DNA of 64,000 nucleotides, taken from contig CP085629.1 of assembly GCA_024704175.1 (NCBI GenBank), forward strand, positions 7,004,001 through 7,068,000, written 5' to 3'. A program made the position numbers and the translations under genes. The notes beneath the pieces are model-generated. The model made no database searches. It saw only the letters and a list, made by a program, of their open reading frames with translations, and had not been told where the DNA came from. This stretch comes from Paenibacillus sp. P25 (GTDB lineage Bacteria > Bacillota > Bacilli > Paenibacillales > NBRC-103111). Numbering within the stretch: position 1 is the stretch's first letter; every line of letters starts with the position of its first letter. Shown here piece by piece: positions 1-7,051 of the stretch.

Positions 1-867
1 ACCGCTTGCGGCAAGAAGGCGCCCGCTGATGAGACGCACGCCACCGGCCACGGGGCCGGTCATAATCAAGCCGGTGCCGGCGCATCCGGTGCCGGTCAAG
101 GAGGGAATATGTACATGGAGAGTAAGGGACATGGAGACCATCAAGGCGGGCATGGAAGCAGCGCTCAAACGGCGGCAAGCCATCTTAAGGCCTCGTTTAC
201 GTTTGCTTCCGGAAGCGCCAAGGCCGGCGAACCGCAGGAGCTCACGATCCAAATTACCGATAAGGACGGCAAGCCGGTCAACGATTTTCAAGTCAATCAC
301 GAGAAATTGCTGCATCTGATCATCGTGAGTCACGACCTATCCTTCTTTAACCATATCCATCCGGAGTACAAAGGAAGCGGCAAGTTTACCGTCAACACTT
401 CGTTTCCGGCCGGCGGGGACTATAAATTGTTTGCGGACTTCATCCCGGCCGGAGGTTCCGGCACGACGCTCAGCGAATGGGTCAAGGTGGAAGGCAAGGA
501 AGGGGCCCGCGCCGCTATTCAAGCCGACACCAAGCTGGTCAAAGAAGTAAGCGGCAAGGAAATCGAGCTTGCTCTGAGCAGTACCAAGGCGAAAGAAGAT
601 GTGACGCTGACGTTTAACCTCCGCGACGCCAAGACGAAGAAGGAGATCGATAACCTGGAACCCTACTTGGGCGCTGTCGGCCATGTGGTCATCCTGTCCG
701 CCGATGCGGAGCAGTACATTCACGTCCATCCGCTCGATGAGAAGGCGACCGGACCGGCGGCGCAGTTCGCCACCTCTTTTCCGGCAAGCGGGACTTATAA
801 GATCTGGGGACAGTTCCAGCATAACGGAGAAGTCATTACCGTACCTTTTGTGATCGATGTGAAGTAA
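1..867 (+). CDS. YtkA-like secreted lipoprotein, 5' end outside window
   Basis: The frame is open from base 1 and ends at 867, so the start lies upstream of the window. The first visible residues are T-A-C-G-K-K, which fits the end of a lipobox with the cysteine as lipidated residue 1 of the mature protein. A Gly/His/Ala-rich linker follows, then two similar beta-rich halves containing the motifs HLIIVSHDLSFFNHIHPE and HVVILSADAEQYIHVHP. This is the pattern of YtkA-like domains. The paired His and Met residues, and the downstream CopZ and glutaredoxin genes, suggest an extracytoplasmic metal (copper) binding role. That role is inference; the family is poorly characterised. Confidence 0.75.
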   Translation, partial: TACGKKAPADETHATGHGAGHNQAGAGASGAGQGGNMYMESKGHGDHQGGHGSSAQTAASHLKASFTFASGSAKAGEPQELTIQITDKDGKPVNDFQVNHEKLLHLIIVSHDLSFFNHIHPEYKGSGKFTVNTSFPAGGDYKLFADFIPAGGSGTTLSEWVKVEGKEGARAAIQADTKLVKEVSGKEIELALSSTKAKEDVTLTFNLRDAKTKKEIDNLEPYLGAVGHVVILSADAEQYIHVHPLDEKATGPAAQFATSFPASGTYKIWGQFQHNGEVITVPFVIDVK

Positions 868-898
868 CGCTGTCATTCTGGAGCAAGGGGAAAGGAAC

Positions 899-1557
899 AT
901 GGGAGAAAAGATAAAAATCGCCATAGCCGCGCCCATTCAGGCCGGAGGCGCCTTATTTACGCCGGAACAGCTTGCTAAGATCGGTGCAGCCGCAGGCGCG
1001 GACGCCAAGATCGAGATGACGCCGTTTAAGCGGCTTTACCTGGAGGTGGAGCGGGACCGGAGCGATGCGCTTCAGATGGAGCTGGAAGCGACCGGCCTTG
1101 AGGTTTATCCTGCGGGCTTCGTCACCAAGAGCTTGATCGCCTGCAATTTCTGCAAAGGAGCGGAAGAAGCGGGACTGGAAACGGCGCGAAGGCTGAATAT
1201 AGCTATCGCGGGTATCGAAACGCCCTTGCCGCTGAAGATCGGCTACGCCGGTCGCGCTCTTGGAACCAGCGAGCCGCCGCTGAAGGATATCGGCGTCGTG
1301 AAGATGCGGGATACGTTCGATATCTACGTCGGGGAGAACCGAAAGGCCTTAAGACTCGGATCGCCGTCCTGCTGGTTTCCGGATTGACGGAGGACCGGCT
1401 GATCCCGGCCGTTACGGCCATCATTGATTACTATAAGGCGAACGCCAAAGGAAAAGAGAAGTTCAGCAAATTCGTGGAGCGCACGCCGCTTGAGCAACTG
1501 CTGCAAGTCGCCGCCGGTGAACCAGGCGCTTTGCCGAAAGGAGGTGAGCATCGATGA
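899..1557 (+). CDS. NirD/sulfite-reductase-like Fe-S half-domain protein, frameshifted
   Basis: Starts at ATG 899 behind AAGGGGAAAGG. The N-terminal part resembles the ferredoxin-like half domain of nitrite/sulfite reductases and contains a Cys pair in the context ACNFCKG. The reading frame breaks near 1350 (GCCTTAAGA). In the next frame the protein continues as KTRIAVLLVSGLTEDRLIP and ends at 1557, overlapping the next start codon as ATGA. One missing base explains this. Such small proteins occur beside copper chaperone genes in Bacillales, but their substrate is unknown. The full length would be about 219 residues. It could be a real pseudogene instead of a sequence error. Confidence 0.7.
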
Positions 1558-1757
1558 AAGAGGCCACTGTGAAAGTGGAAGGCATGTCCTGCCGTTCCTG
1601 TATCGCCCGGATTGAAGGAGCGATTGGTGAGATTGGCGCCCAAGGCCATGTGAACTTTGAGCAGGGTACGGTCCACGTGCGGTTTGACGACTCGAAATTG
1701 CAGCTGTCGCAAATTCAAGAAGCCATCGAGTCCAAAGGATACAACGCCCGAATCTGA
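1554..1757 (+). CDS. copZ: Copper chaperone CopZ-like, HMA domain
   Basis: A 67-residue protein made of one heavy-metal-associated domain. The metal site GMSCRSC gives Cys13 and Cys16, the usual CxxC. Known CopZ proteins carry Cu(I) in the cytosol to the P-type ATPase CopA and to the CsoR/CopY-type regulators. The start overlaps the stop of the preceding gene (ATGA) behind GAAAGGAGGTGAG, so it is translationally coupled. No copA or csoR is visible in this window, so the pump is presumably to the left of it or elsewhere in the genome. The family is certain. Copper rather than another soft metal is inferred. Confidence 0.85.
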   Translation: MKEATVKVEGMSCRSCIARIEGAIGEIGAQGHVNFEQGTVHVRFDDSKLQLSQIQEAIESKGYNARI

Positions 1758-1775
1758 AGGACGGCAGGGAGTGAG

Positions 1776-2021
1776 ATGGAAATGACGGAGCCGCTCATCA
1801 TTTATACGATACCGACGTGCAGCGATTGCAATTACGCCAAACGTTATTTCAAGGAACACCAGGTTCCTTATACCGAGTACAACTGCGAAGAAGACGCGAA
1901 GTACGCCGAGGAGGTCTGGAACCTCACGGGCAAACAGATTGTTCCGACGATCGTTATAGGCGGCCAAGTGTTTGTCGGTTTTGCGGAACATTTGGGGGAG
2001 ATTCGCCGTCTCATAGAGTAA
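1776..2021 (+). CDS. Glutaredoxin family protein
   Basis: An 81-residue thioredoxin-fold protein with the redox motif CSDC (Cys15, Cys18) and the cis-proline segment VPTIVIGG. It resembles the NrdH/YosR class of small glutaredoxins, which reduce disulfides in the cytosol. It is the last gene of the copper/thiol operon, 18 bases after copZ, and is followed by a strong terminator. In this context it may keep the CxxC of CopZ or the Fe-S protein reduced, which is an inference from gene order. Confidence 0.85.
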   Translation: MEMTEPLIIYTIPTCSDCNYAKRYFKEHQVPYTEYNCEEDAKYAEEVWNLTGKQIVPTIVIGGQVFVGFAEHLGEIRRLIE

Positions 2022-2027
2022 TACTTT

Positions 2028-2060
2028 ATAATACCGGTCGCCGGACCGGTATTATTTTTG
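2028..2060 (+). terminator. Intrinsic terminator of the copper/glutaredoxin operon
   Basis: Perfect 10-bp stem AATACCGGTC / GACCGGTATT with a four-base loop, followed by ATTTTTG. It starts 9 bases after the glutaredoxin stop codon. Confidence 0.85.
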
Positions 2061-2171
2061 TTACAGGGGGGAAGAAGATTACTGAGAAAATTTCGGCCGC
2101 TCATGCTCTATGCGGTTGGAATCCCGTCGCAAGAGCCTTACATGACTGCACGCCCGGAGTAAGCAAACATA

Positions 2172-2214
2172 TTGACAAAACAATGCAAAGTATTTATATT
2201 TGTTGTACATACAA
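2172..2214 (+). promoter_or_regulatory. marR promoter with MarR-type operator
   Basis: Near-consensus promoter: TTGACA at 2172-2177, 17-base spacer, TATATT at 2195-2200. Directly downstream lies the palindromic 12-mer TTGTACATACAA (2203-2214), covering the expected transcription start. The same motif, inverted and with one change, recurs ahead of the MFS gene at 2678. This placement fits autorepression by the MarR protein. Confidence 0.75.
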
Positions 2215-2234
2215 AATTGAAGGAGGGTGGTGCG

Positions 2235-2657
2235 ATGGATGAAAGCTTCCTGCATGAATGTCTGTTTTTCACCGCAAACCGGTTAAGCCGGGCTATTACC
2301 AAACTGGCAGAAGAAGAATTCGCCCCCACCGGACTTAGTCCCATGTACGGATACATCATCCGTCTCGTCAACGGGGACCCCGGCATCTCCCAGAAAGAAC
2401 TGGCCGAGAAGCTGTCGATTGCTCCTTCCACCCTCTCGCGTTTTATCGATAAGCTTGAGGGCAGGCAACTGGTGGAGCGGAAAGTGAACGGCAAGACCGT
2501 GCTGGTCTATCCGACCGCGAAGGGAAAGGAGCTCGAAGAGACCATTCGCACCGCATCCAAAAATATGCGCCGGAGATACGAGGCTTTACTCGGTGTAGAA
2601 TATGCAGATCAGCTTTCCAAGGACCTGGAGGTCGCCAGTGAACAGCTGGAGAAATAA
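2235..2657 (+). CDS. MarR family transcriptional regulator
   Basis: A 140-residue winged-helix regulator. The region around residues 50-100 holds the MarR helix-turn-helix and wing (ISQKELAEKLSIAPSTLSRF, then a DKLEGRQLVERKVNGKT segment). I chose ATG 2235 because AAGGAGGGTGG precedes it at good spacing; a longer in-frame ORF from 2172 would start inside the -35 box. It has its own promoter and operator, and the MFS transporter follows 64 bases downstream with a matching operator. It therefore probably represses itself and that transporter. The effector cannot be read from the sequence. Confidence 0.85.
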   Translation: MDESFLHECLFFTANRLSRAITKLAEEEFAPTGLSPMYGYIIRLVNGDPGISQKELAEKLSIAPSTLSRFIDKLEGRQLVERKVNGKTVLVYPTAKGKELEETIRTASKNMRRRYEALLGVEYADQLSKDLEVASEQLEK

Positions 2658-2677
2658 CGGTTTTGTTATTATGTATT

Positions 2678-2689
2678 TTGCATGTACAA
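2678..2689 (+). promoter_or_regulatory. Second MarR-type operator, upstream of MFS gene
   Basis: TTGCATGTACAA matches the reverse complement of the operator at 2203-2214 in 11 of 12 positions. It lies 32 bases before the MFS start codon. Confidence 0.5.
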
Positions 2690-2721
2690 CTAAAATTAAT
2701 GTTGTCAAAGGAGTGTGAACA

Positions 2722-3993
2722 ATGAAAGCTGGCGCAGCATCTTCGAAATTCCATTACGGATGGGTGGTCGTTCTGATCACCTTCGTTACTCTGCTTGTTT
2801 CCGCGGGGATTCGTTCCATGCCGAGCATACTCATGCTTCCGTTCGAAAAGGAATTCGGCTGGAGCCGCGGAGGCATATCCAGCGTCGTCTCGGTCGGCAT
2901 CTTTTTATACGGCATGGTGGGTCCTTTTTCCGCCGCCTTGCTGGAGAGGTTCGGCATCCGCCGAATGATGGTCGTCTCCCTCGCCGTACTTGCCGCAAGT
3001 CTATCGATCACGCCGATGATGACCTCTTTATGGCAGTTCGAAATTTTGTGGGGCTTCGTTGCCGGTCTGGGAACGGGGATGATGGCGAACGTGCTGGGCG
3101 TTACGGTCACCAATCATTGGTTCGTCAAGCGTAAAGGGCTCGTTGTCGGCATGTTGACCGCGAGCGCCGCGACGGGGCAACTGTTGTTCCTGCCGCCGCT
3201 CGCCAAAATCACGGTGGATGTCGGATGGCGGTACGCGATATATACCGCTGTCGCGGTAATGGTGCTGCTGCTTATCGTCGTGGCGATCTGGATGCGAAAC
3301 CATCCGTATGACAAAGGGTTGGCCCCTTACGGCGAACAAGAGCTTGTTAAGCCCGCGCCGTTCCTAGGCCACCTGTTTCTCGCACCGCTGCAGGCGCTTC
3401 GCTCGGGGCTCGGCAGCAAAACGTTCTGGCCGCTTGCCGGCACCTTCTTCTTCTGCGGCTTCTCGACCAACGGCTTGATCGGCACTCACTTGATTCCCGC
3501 ATGCGGCGACCATGGCATCCCCGAAGTTATGGCCGCAGGACTTCTGGCATTGATGGGGCTGTTCGATTTAGTCGGAACGACGCTGTCGGGATGGCTGTCG
3601 GACCGGTTCGATAGCCGGTGGTCGCTCTTCTGGTATTACGGGCTGCGCGGTCTCTCCCTGTTGTTCCTGCCGTATGCCCTGGATGCGACTCCTGCCGCGC
3701 TGATGGTCTTCTCCGTTTTTTACGGGCTGGATTGGATTGCTACCGTACCGCCTACGGTCCGACTGGCCGGCAAGGAGTTCGGAAAAGAAAAAGCCGGCAT
3801 GATCTTCGGCTGGGTCGTCGTCTTCCATCAAATCGGAGCCTCGGCGACCGCCTACGGAGCCGGTGCGGTAAGAGACTGGCTCGGTTCCTACACGGTGCCT
3901 TTTGTCGCCGCCGGTCTCGTATGCCTTGTTGCTTCACTGATGGCTGTTTCGATATCCAAGGTCAGATCTTCGGTTCAGCAGGTTTCGGTCTAA
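2722..3993 (+). CDS. MFS transporter, monocarboxylate/oxalate-type
   Basis: A 423-residue integral membrane protein with about 12 hydrophobic segments in two halves. MFS loop motifs are recognisable: LLERFGIRRMM between TM2 and TM3, and GWLSDRFDSRW in the second half. Overall it resembles the MCT-like branch of the major facilitator superfamily. ATG 2722 is preceded by AAAGGAGTGTGAAC. The shared operator with the marR gene just upstream suggests substrate-inducible expression. The substrate is unknown; efflux of an organic acid or toxic compound is equally possible. Confidence 0.85.
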   Translation: MKAGAASSKFHYGWVVVLITFVTLLVSAGIRSMPSILMLPFEKEFGWSRGGISSVVSVGIFLYGMVGPFSAALLERFGIRRMMVVSLAVLAASLSITPMMTSLWQFEILWGFVAGLGTGMMANVLGVTVTNHWFVKRKGLVVGMLTASAATGQLLFLPPLAKITVDVGWRYAIYTAVAVMVLLLIVVAIWMRNHPYDKGLAPYGEQELVKPAPFLGHLFLAPLQALRSGLGSKTFWPLAGTFFFCGFSTNGLIGTHLIPACGDHGIPEVMAAGLLALMGLFDLVGTTLSGWLSDRFDSRWSLFWYYGLRGLSLLFLPYALDATPAALMVFSVFYGLDWIATVPPTVRLAGKEFGKEKAGMIFGWVVVFHQIGASATAYGAGAVRDWLGSYTVPFVAAGLVCLVASLMAVSISKVRSSVQQVSV

Positions 3994-4015
3994 TCCCGTC
4001 TTCACATAGCTTTCA

Positions 4016-4141
4016 CTAAAAGATCATGACCCACCCCCGGCCCAGGAAAAAGATCGGGGCCAGCAGGATGTACAAGAAGGCGAGGATGACCACCAGTTGC
4101 ACCAGCATATACAGATAACGGGTAAAGCGATATTTCCTCAT
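4016..4141 (-). CDS. Small single-pass membrane protein, 41 aa
   Basis: Reading left from ATG at 4141, the peptide begins MRKYRFTRYLYMLVQLVV and continues as an uninterrupted hydrophobic helix to a short C-terminus ending RGWVMIF. The basic N-terminus followed by one transmembrane segment is typical of small membrane proteins. A GGGGAG ribosome binding site lies upstream. It sits between two transporter genes and downstream of a perfect palindromic terminator, so it may be transcribed separately. I do not recognise the family. The composition and start signals make it more convincing than the overlapping longer frame at 4002-4184. Confidence 0.5.
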   Translation of the reverse strand: MRKYRFTRYLYMLVQLVVILAFLYILLAPIFFLGRGWVMIF

Positions 4142-4213
4142 TGTTGATCTGCTCCCCGACTGATTCATTCGTTCTCCTGTTCATACTACCACGAATGGGA
4201 ATTTAAGGTAATC

Positions 4214-4245
4214 ACCAGGGCTATCCCGCGCGGGATAGCCCTGGT
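4214..4245 (-). terminator. Perfect 32-bp palindrome after the DHA2 exporter gene
   Basis: ACCAGGGCTATCCCGC is followed directly by its exact reverse complement. It begins 5 bases beyond the stop codon of the leftward exporter gene. The U-tract is poor, but the position and 16-bp arms point to transcription termination. Confidence 0.65.
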
Positions 4246-4249
4246 TTCC

Positions 4250-5809
4250 TTACGATTCATTTGCAGCCGGTTCCCGTCCGGGCCTTCGGCTGTCTGCCAG
4301 CGGGATCAACCGGGCGGAGCCCATCAAAGCGCTCGCGATCAAGGCGATGACGATAAAGACCGTTCCGGCGACGAACAGATCGCTCAGGGCGCCGCTGAAC
4401 ACCGCTTGAAGTCCCTTCAGCACCTCGGGCGGCAGCTGAAGCGCGGGCGCCGGAGTCCAGAAGCAGACTGCGGATCGGTTAACCGCTGCAGCCGGTCCGC
4501 GGGCGTAGCGGTCAGGCTTTGACCGAGCTCAAGGAGCCCGGCGGACATGCGCGCGCCATCAGACCGCCGAGCACGCTGACCCCGATCGTTCCCCGATGGA
4601 GCGGAAGAACTGGGAGGAGGACGTTGCTACTCCGCGGTTCAGGGGGTCTACCGCGCTCATCGCGACCGTGCCGACGACCGGAAAGATCGCCCCCATCCCC
4701 AGCCCGGTAACGATCAATGATAAGATCAATGGAACAAGCCCTGTCTCCATCGTCATCCGGCTGAGCAGGAGAAATCCCGCACCATCAAAGCCAGACTGGG
4801 AACAAGAATCGCACGGTAGGAGAACCGGTTCATCAGACGTCCGCCGAGGGTCGAGGTGACGACGGTCGAGAGCATCAGCGGCGTTAAAATGTAGCCGGCG
4901 ACCGAGGGGCTTGCGCCGATCACCCCTTGGGCAAACAGCGGAATGTAGGCAATTGCTCCGAACATGCCCGCACTGGTAAAGAATCCAACCAGATTGCCGA
5001 AGCCGATCGCGCGAATTTTGAACAAATGCAGGGGAGGATCGGCTCCTTCGCTTTCGTTTCGATCCATAGAAACAAAGCGAGCAGAACGGCCCCGAGAACG
5101 AACCAACCGGCGGTGTGCGTAGAACCTGAGCCGCTCGCCCCACCTTCCGGCGTTCCGCCGCCCAGCACCAGCGCAAGCAGAATGGATACGATCGCGCCGC
5201 TGAGCGTCAAGGCACCGAGCCAGTCGATGGACCGCTTGACGCCGCTTTTCTTTTCCTTAAGGGCCAGGGCGATGATCAGGAAGGCGGGAAGGCCGACCGG
5301 GAGGTTGATGAAGAAAATCCATCCCCAGCTTGAGTGTTCGACGATATACCCGCCGAGCGCGGGCCCGGAGATGCTGGATAAGGCGAATACCGCACCGAAC
5401 AAGCCTTGAAACTTCCCCGCCGCTCCGGCGGCAGGATATCCCCGATAATCGTAAAAGCAACCGGCATCAAAGCCCCGGCCCCAAGCCCCTGAACGGCTCG
5501 GAATACGATGAGATGCGTCATATCGCCGGCAAGACCGCATAATACTGATCCTGCGAGGAATAAGAACAAGCCGGTCAAATACATGATACGGCGGCCGAAC
5601 AGGTCCGCGAGTTTGCCGTAAATCGGCATGGTGGCTGTGGAGGCGAGCATATAAACGGCGAACACCCAGCTGTAGAGGGAGAGCCCGCCGAGCTGGCGGG
5701 CGATGGTCGGCATGGCGGTCGAAACAATGGTCTGGTCTAGGGAAGATAGAATGAGTCCCAGCAGCAGGCCTGCCGTGATCCATCCTGTTTTTTGCTTGTC
5801 AGCGGTCAT
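4250..5809 (-). CDS. DHA2 (EmrB/QacA) family MFS drug exporter, several frameshifts
   Basis: Starts at ATG 5809 (MTADKQKTGWITAGLLLGL) behind GAAAGGAAG. Early motifs include LSSLDQTIVSTAMPTIARQL (motif D1 of 14-TM exporters) and GKLADLFGRR (motif A). Recognisable protein continues through at least four frame changes, near 5400, 5060, 4790 and 4600, to a stop at 4250-4252. The rebuilt length of about 519 residues matches the 14-TM EmrB/QacA family. This family exports hydrophobic cations and drugs by proton antiport. Either the sequence is poor here or the gene is dead; the frame remains well conserved in every piece, which favours sequence error. Confidence 0.75.
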
Positions 5810-5966
5810 ATGTTCACGCTTCCTTTCAGGTTCAAGTTTGGGTGATCCATCAACCTGCGGAGCTCCGTTCGTTGCAGGGCCGCGGTAGCAAGCAATAAGA
5901 ATATAAGGGATACCGTGAAAAAAGAATAGACTTTTTCTTTCCGATGCGTTATTCTGATGATAGAGT

Positions 5967-6081
5967 ACGCCCCTAAGGGCGTTTTACTTTTTTTACCATA
6001 ATATTGCGTCCGGAAGGACGATTTTCATACGATTTGGATTTCGCCAACATGACTGACCGCCGTTGTCAGTCATGTTTTTTT
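5967..6081 (+). promoter_or_regulatory. Stacked hairpins, two terminator-like, upstream of PfpI gene
   Basis: The 309-base gap 5810-6118 holds three hairpins on the + strand. ACGCCC / GGGCGT (5967-5982) is followed by two T-runs. CGTCC / GGACG lies at 6007-6020. ACATGACTGAC / GTCAGTCATGT (6047-6075) is followed by seven T. The last is a textbook terminator only about 38 bases before the start codon at 6119, although no + strand gene lies upstream. This suggests a transcribed leader with attenuation, or a small RNA. I could not match it to a known riboswitch class. Confidence 0.5.
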
Positions 6082-6118
6082 AATATAGACGTATAACCAG
6101 ATTCCAGGAGGGATATCC

Positions 6119-6699
6119 ATGAAAACCGTATTCGTTTTACTTACCGAAAGATTTGCCGATTGGGAAGCCAGTTTTGTCACGCCGGAGCTCAATCAGCCCG
6201 GTACGGGCTACCAGGTGAAGACGATCGCCATTGACAAGGAGCCGAAGGTCTCTATGGGCGGGCTGACGGTGCTCCCCGATTACGAGCTCGCAGATTTCTA
6301 CAATCAGCCGGATGCGACCATGCTCATTCTGGTGGGCGGCCAACAGTGGGGGAGGACAAGCATCTTCCTGTGAAAGAATTGGTGGCGCACTGCTTTGCCC
6401 GCGAAATTCCGGTTGCCGCCATATGCGATGCGACGACGTTCCTGGGCCGGCACGGCTTTCTCGAGGACCGGAAGCATACGGGCAACACCTTGGGCTTACT
6501 TAAGCAGGGGGCGCCGGATTACCGCGGGGAGGCGCTTTATGTGGAAGCACAGTCCGTCCGGGACGGCAACCTCATTACGGCTAACGGGAGTGCGCCGGCG
6601 GAATTTGCACGGGATATTTTAGCTCATTTGGGCGTGATGGAGGGCGAGAAGCTCGAGGGTTGGTACAAAATAAGCAAACATGGTTTCCTGCCCAATTGA
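6119..6699 (+). CDS. DJ-1/PfpI (type 1 glutamine amidotransferase-like) protein, frameshifted
   Basis: Starts at ATG 6119 behind CAGGAGGGATATC. The N-terminus MKTVFVLLTERFADWE and the later nucleophile-elbow segment AAICDATTFL, with the conserved Cys, are typical of the DJ-1/PfpI superfamily (proteases, chaperone/deglycase-like proteins and stress proteins). The frame breaks in a run of five G at 6348-6352; one added G restores the protein as WGEDKHLPVKELVAHCF and onward to the stop at 6699, giving about 193 residues. The cytosolic role cannot be narrowed further. A hairpin-rich leader precedes it. Confidence 0.75.
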
Positions 6700-6724
6700 C
6701 ATTTTTTTGAATAAGGTGTATAAC
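6696..6724 (+). promoter_or_regulatory. Promoter of the ileS T-box transcript
   Basis: TTGACA at 6696-6701 overlaps the stop of the previous gene. A 17-base spacer leads to TATAAC at 6719-6724. Confidence 0.7.
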
Positions 6725-6749
6725 TTGATGTAATTAGATGATTTCAATA

Positions 6750-7021
6750 AATTCGTTGACGAGAAAGAGTAAGCTATTTCCCTTGATCCCCAGAGAGTCG
6801 GCCCTGCGCTGAAAGCCGATGTTCAAGACTTAGCCGAAAATCCTCTCCGAGAAGGAAGGCTGAAGGTGCAAGTAAGCCGACCCGGGATCCCGCCGTTACA
6901 AGGGACGCGTATGATGGTACGTAGTAGAGGTGCCGCGAAGATCCGTTGATGTGGAGGCTTTGCGGAACAAGGGTGGTATCGCGAGATCAAATCTCGTCCC
7001 TTAGGGGGCGGGATTTTTTGT
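6750..7021 (+). promoter_or_regulatory. T-box leader, isoleucine specific
   Basis: The conserved T-box core AAGGGTGGTATCGCGA lies at 6969-6984. It is followed by the terminator CTCGTCCC / GGGGCGGG and a run of T at 7014-7019. Upstream lies a long Stem I region, and an ATC triplet at 6887-6889 in the context CCGGG-ATC-CCGCC fits the specifier loop for isoleucine. T-boxes sense uncharged tRNA by pairing its acceptor end with the core and its anticodon with the specifier, which prevents termination. The gene that follows is an isoleucyl-tRNA synthetase, which agrees with the specifier. Confidence 0.9.
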
Positions 7022-7051
7022 TTTTCCAAAGCGAAAGAAAGGGTGAATGTC

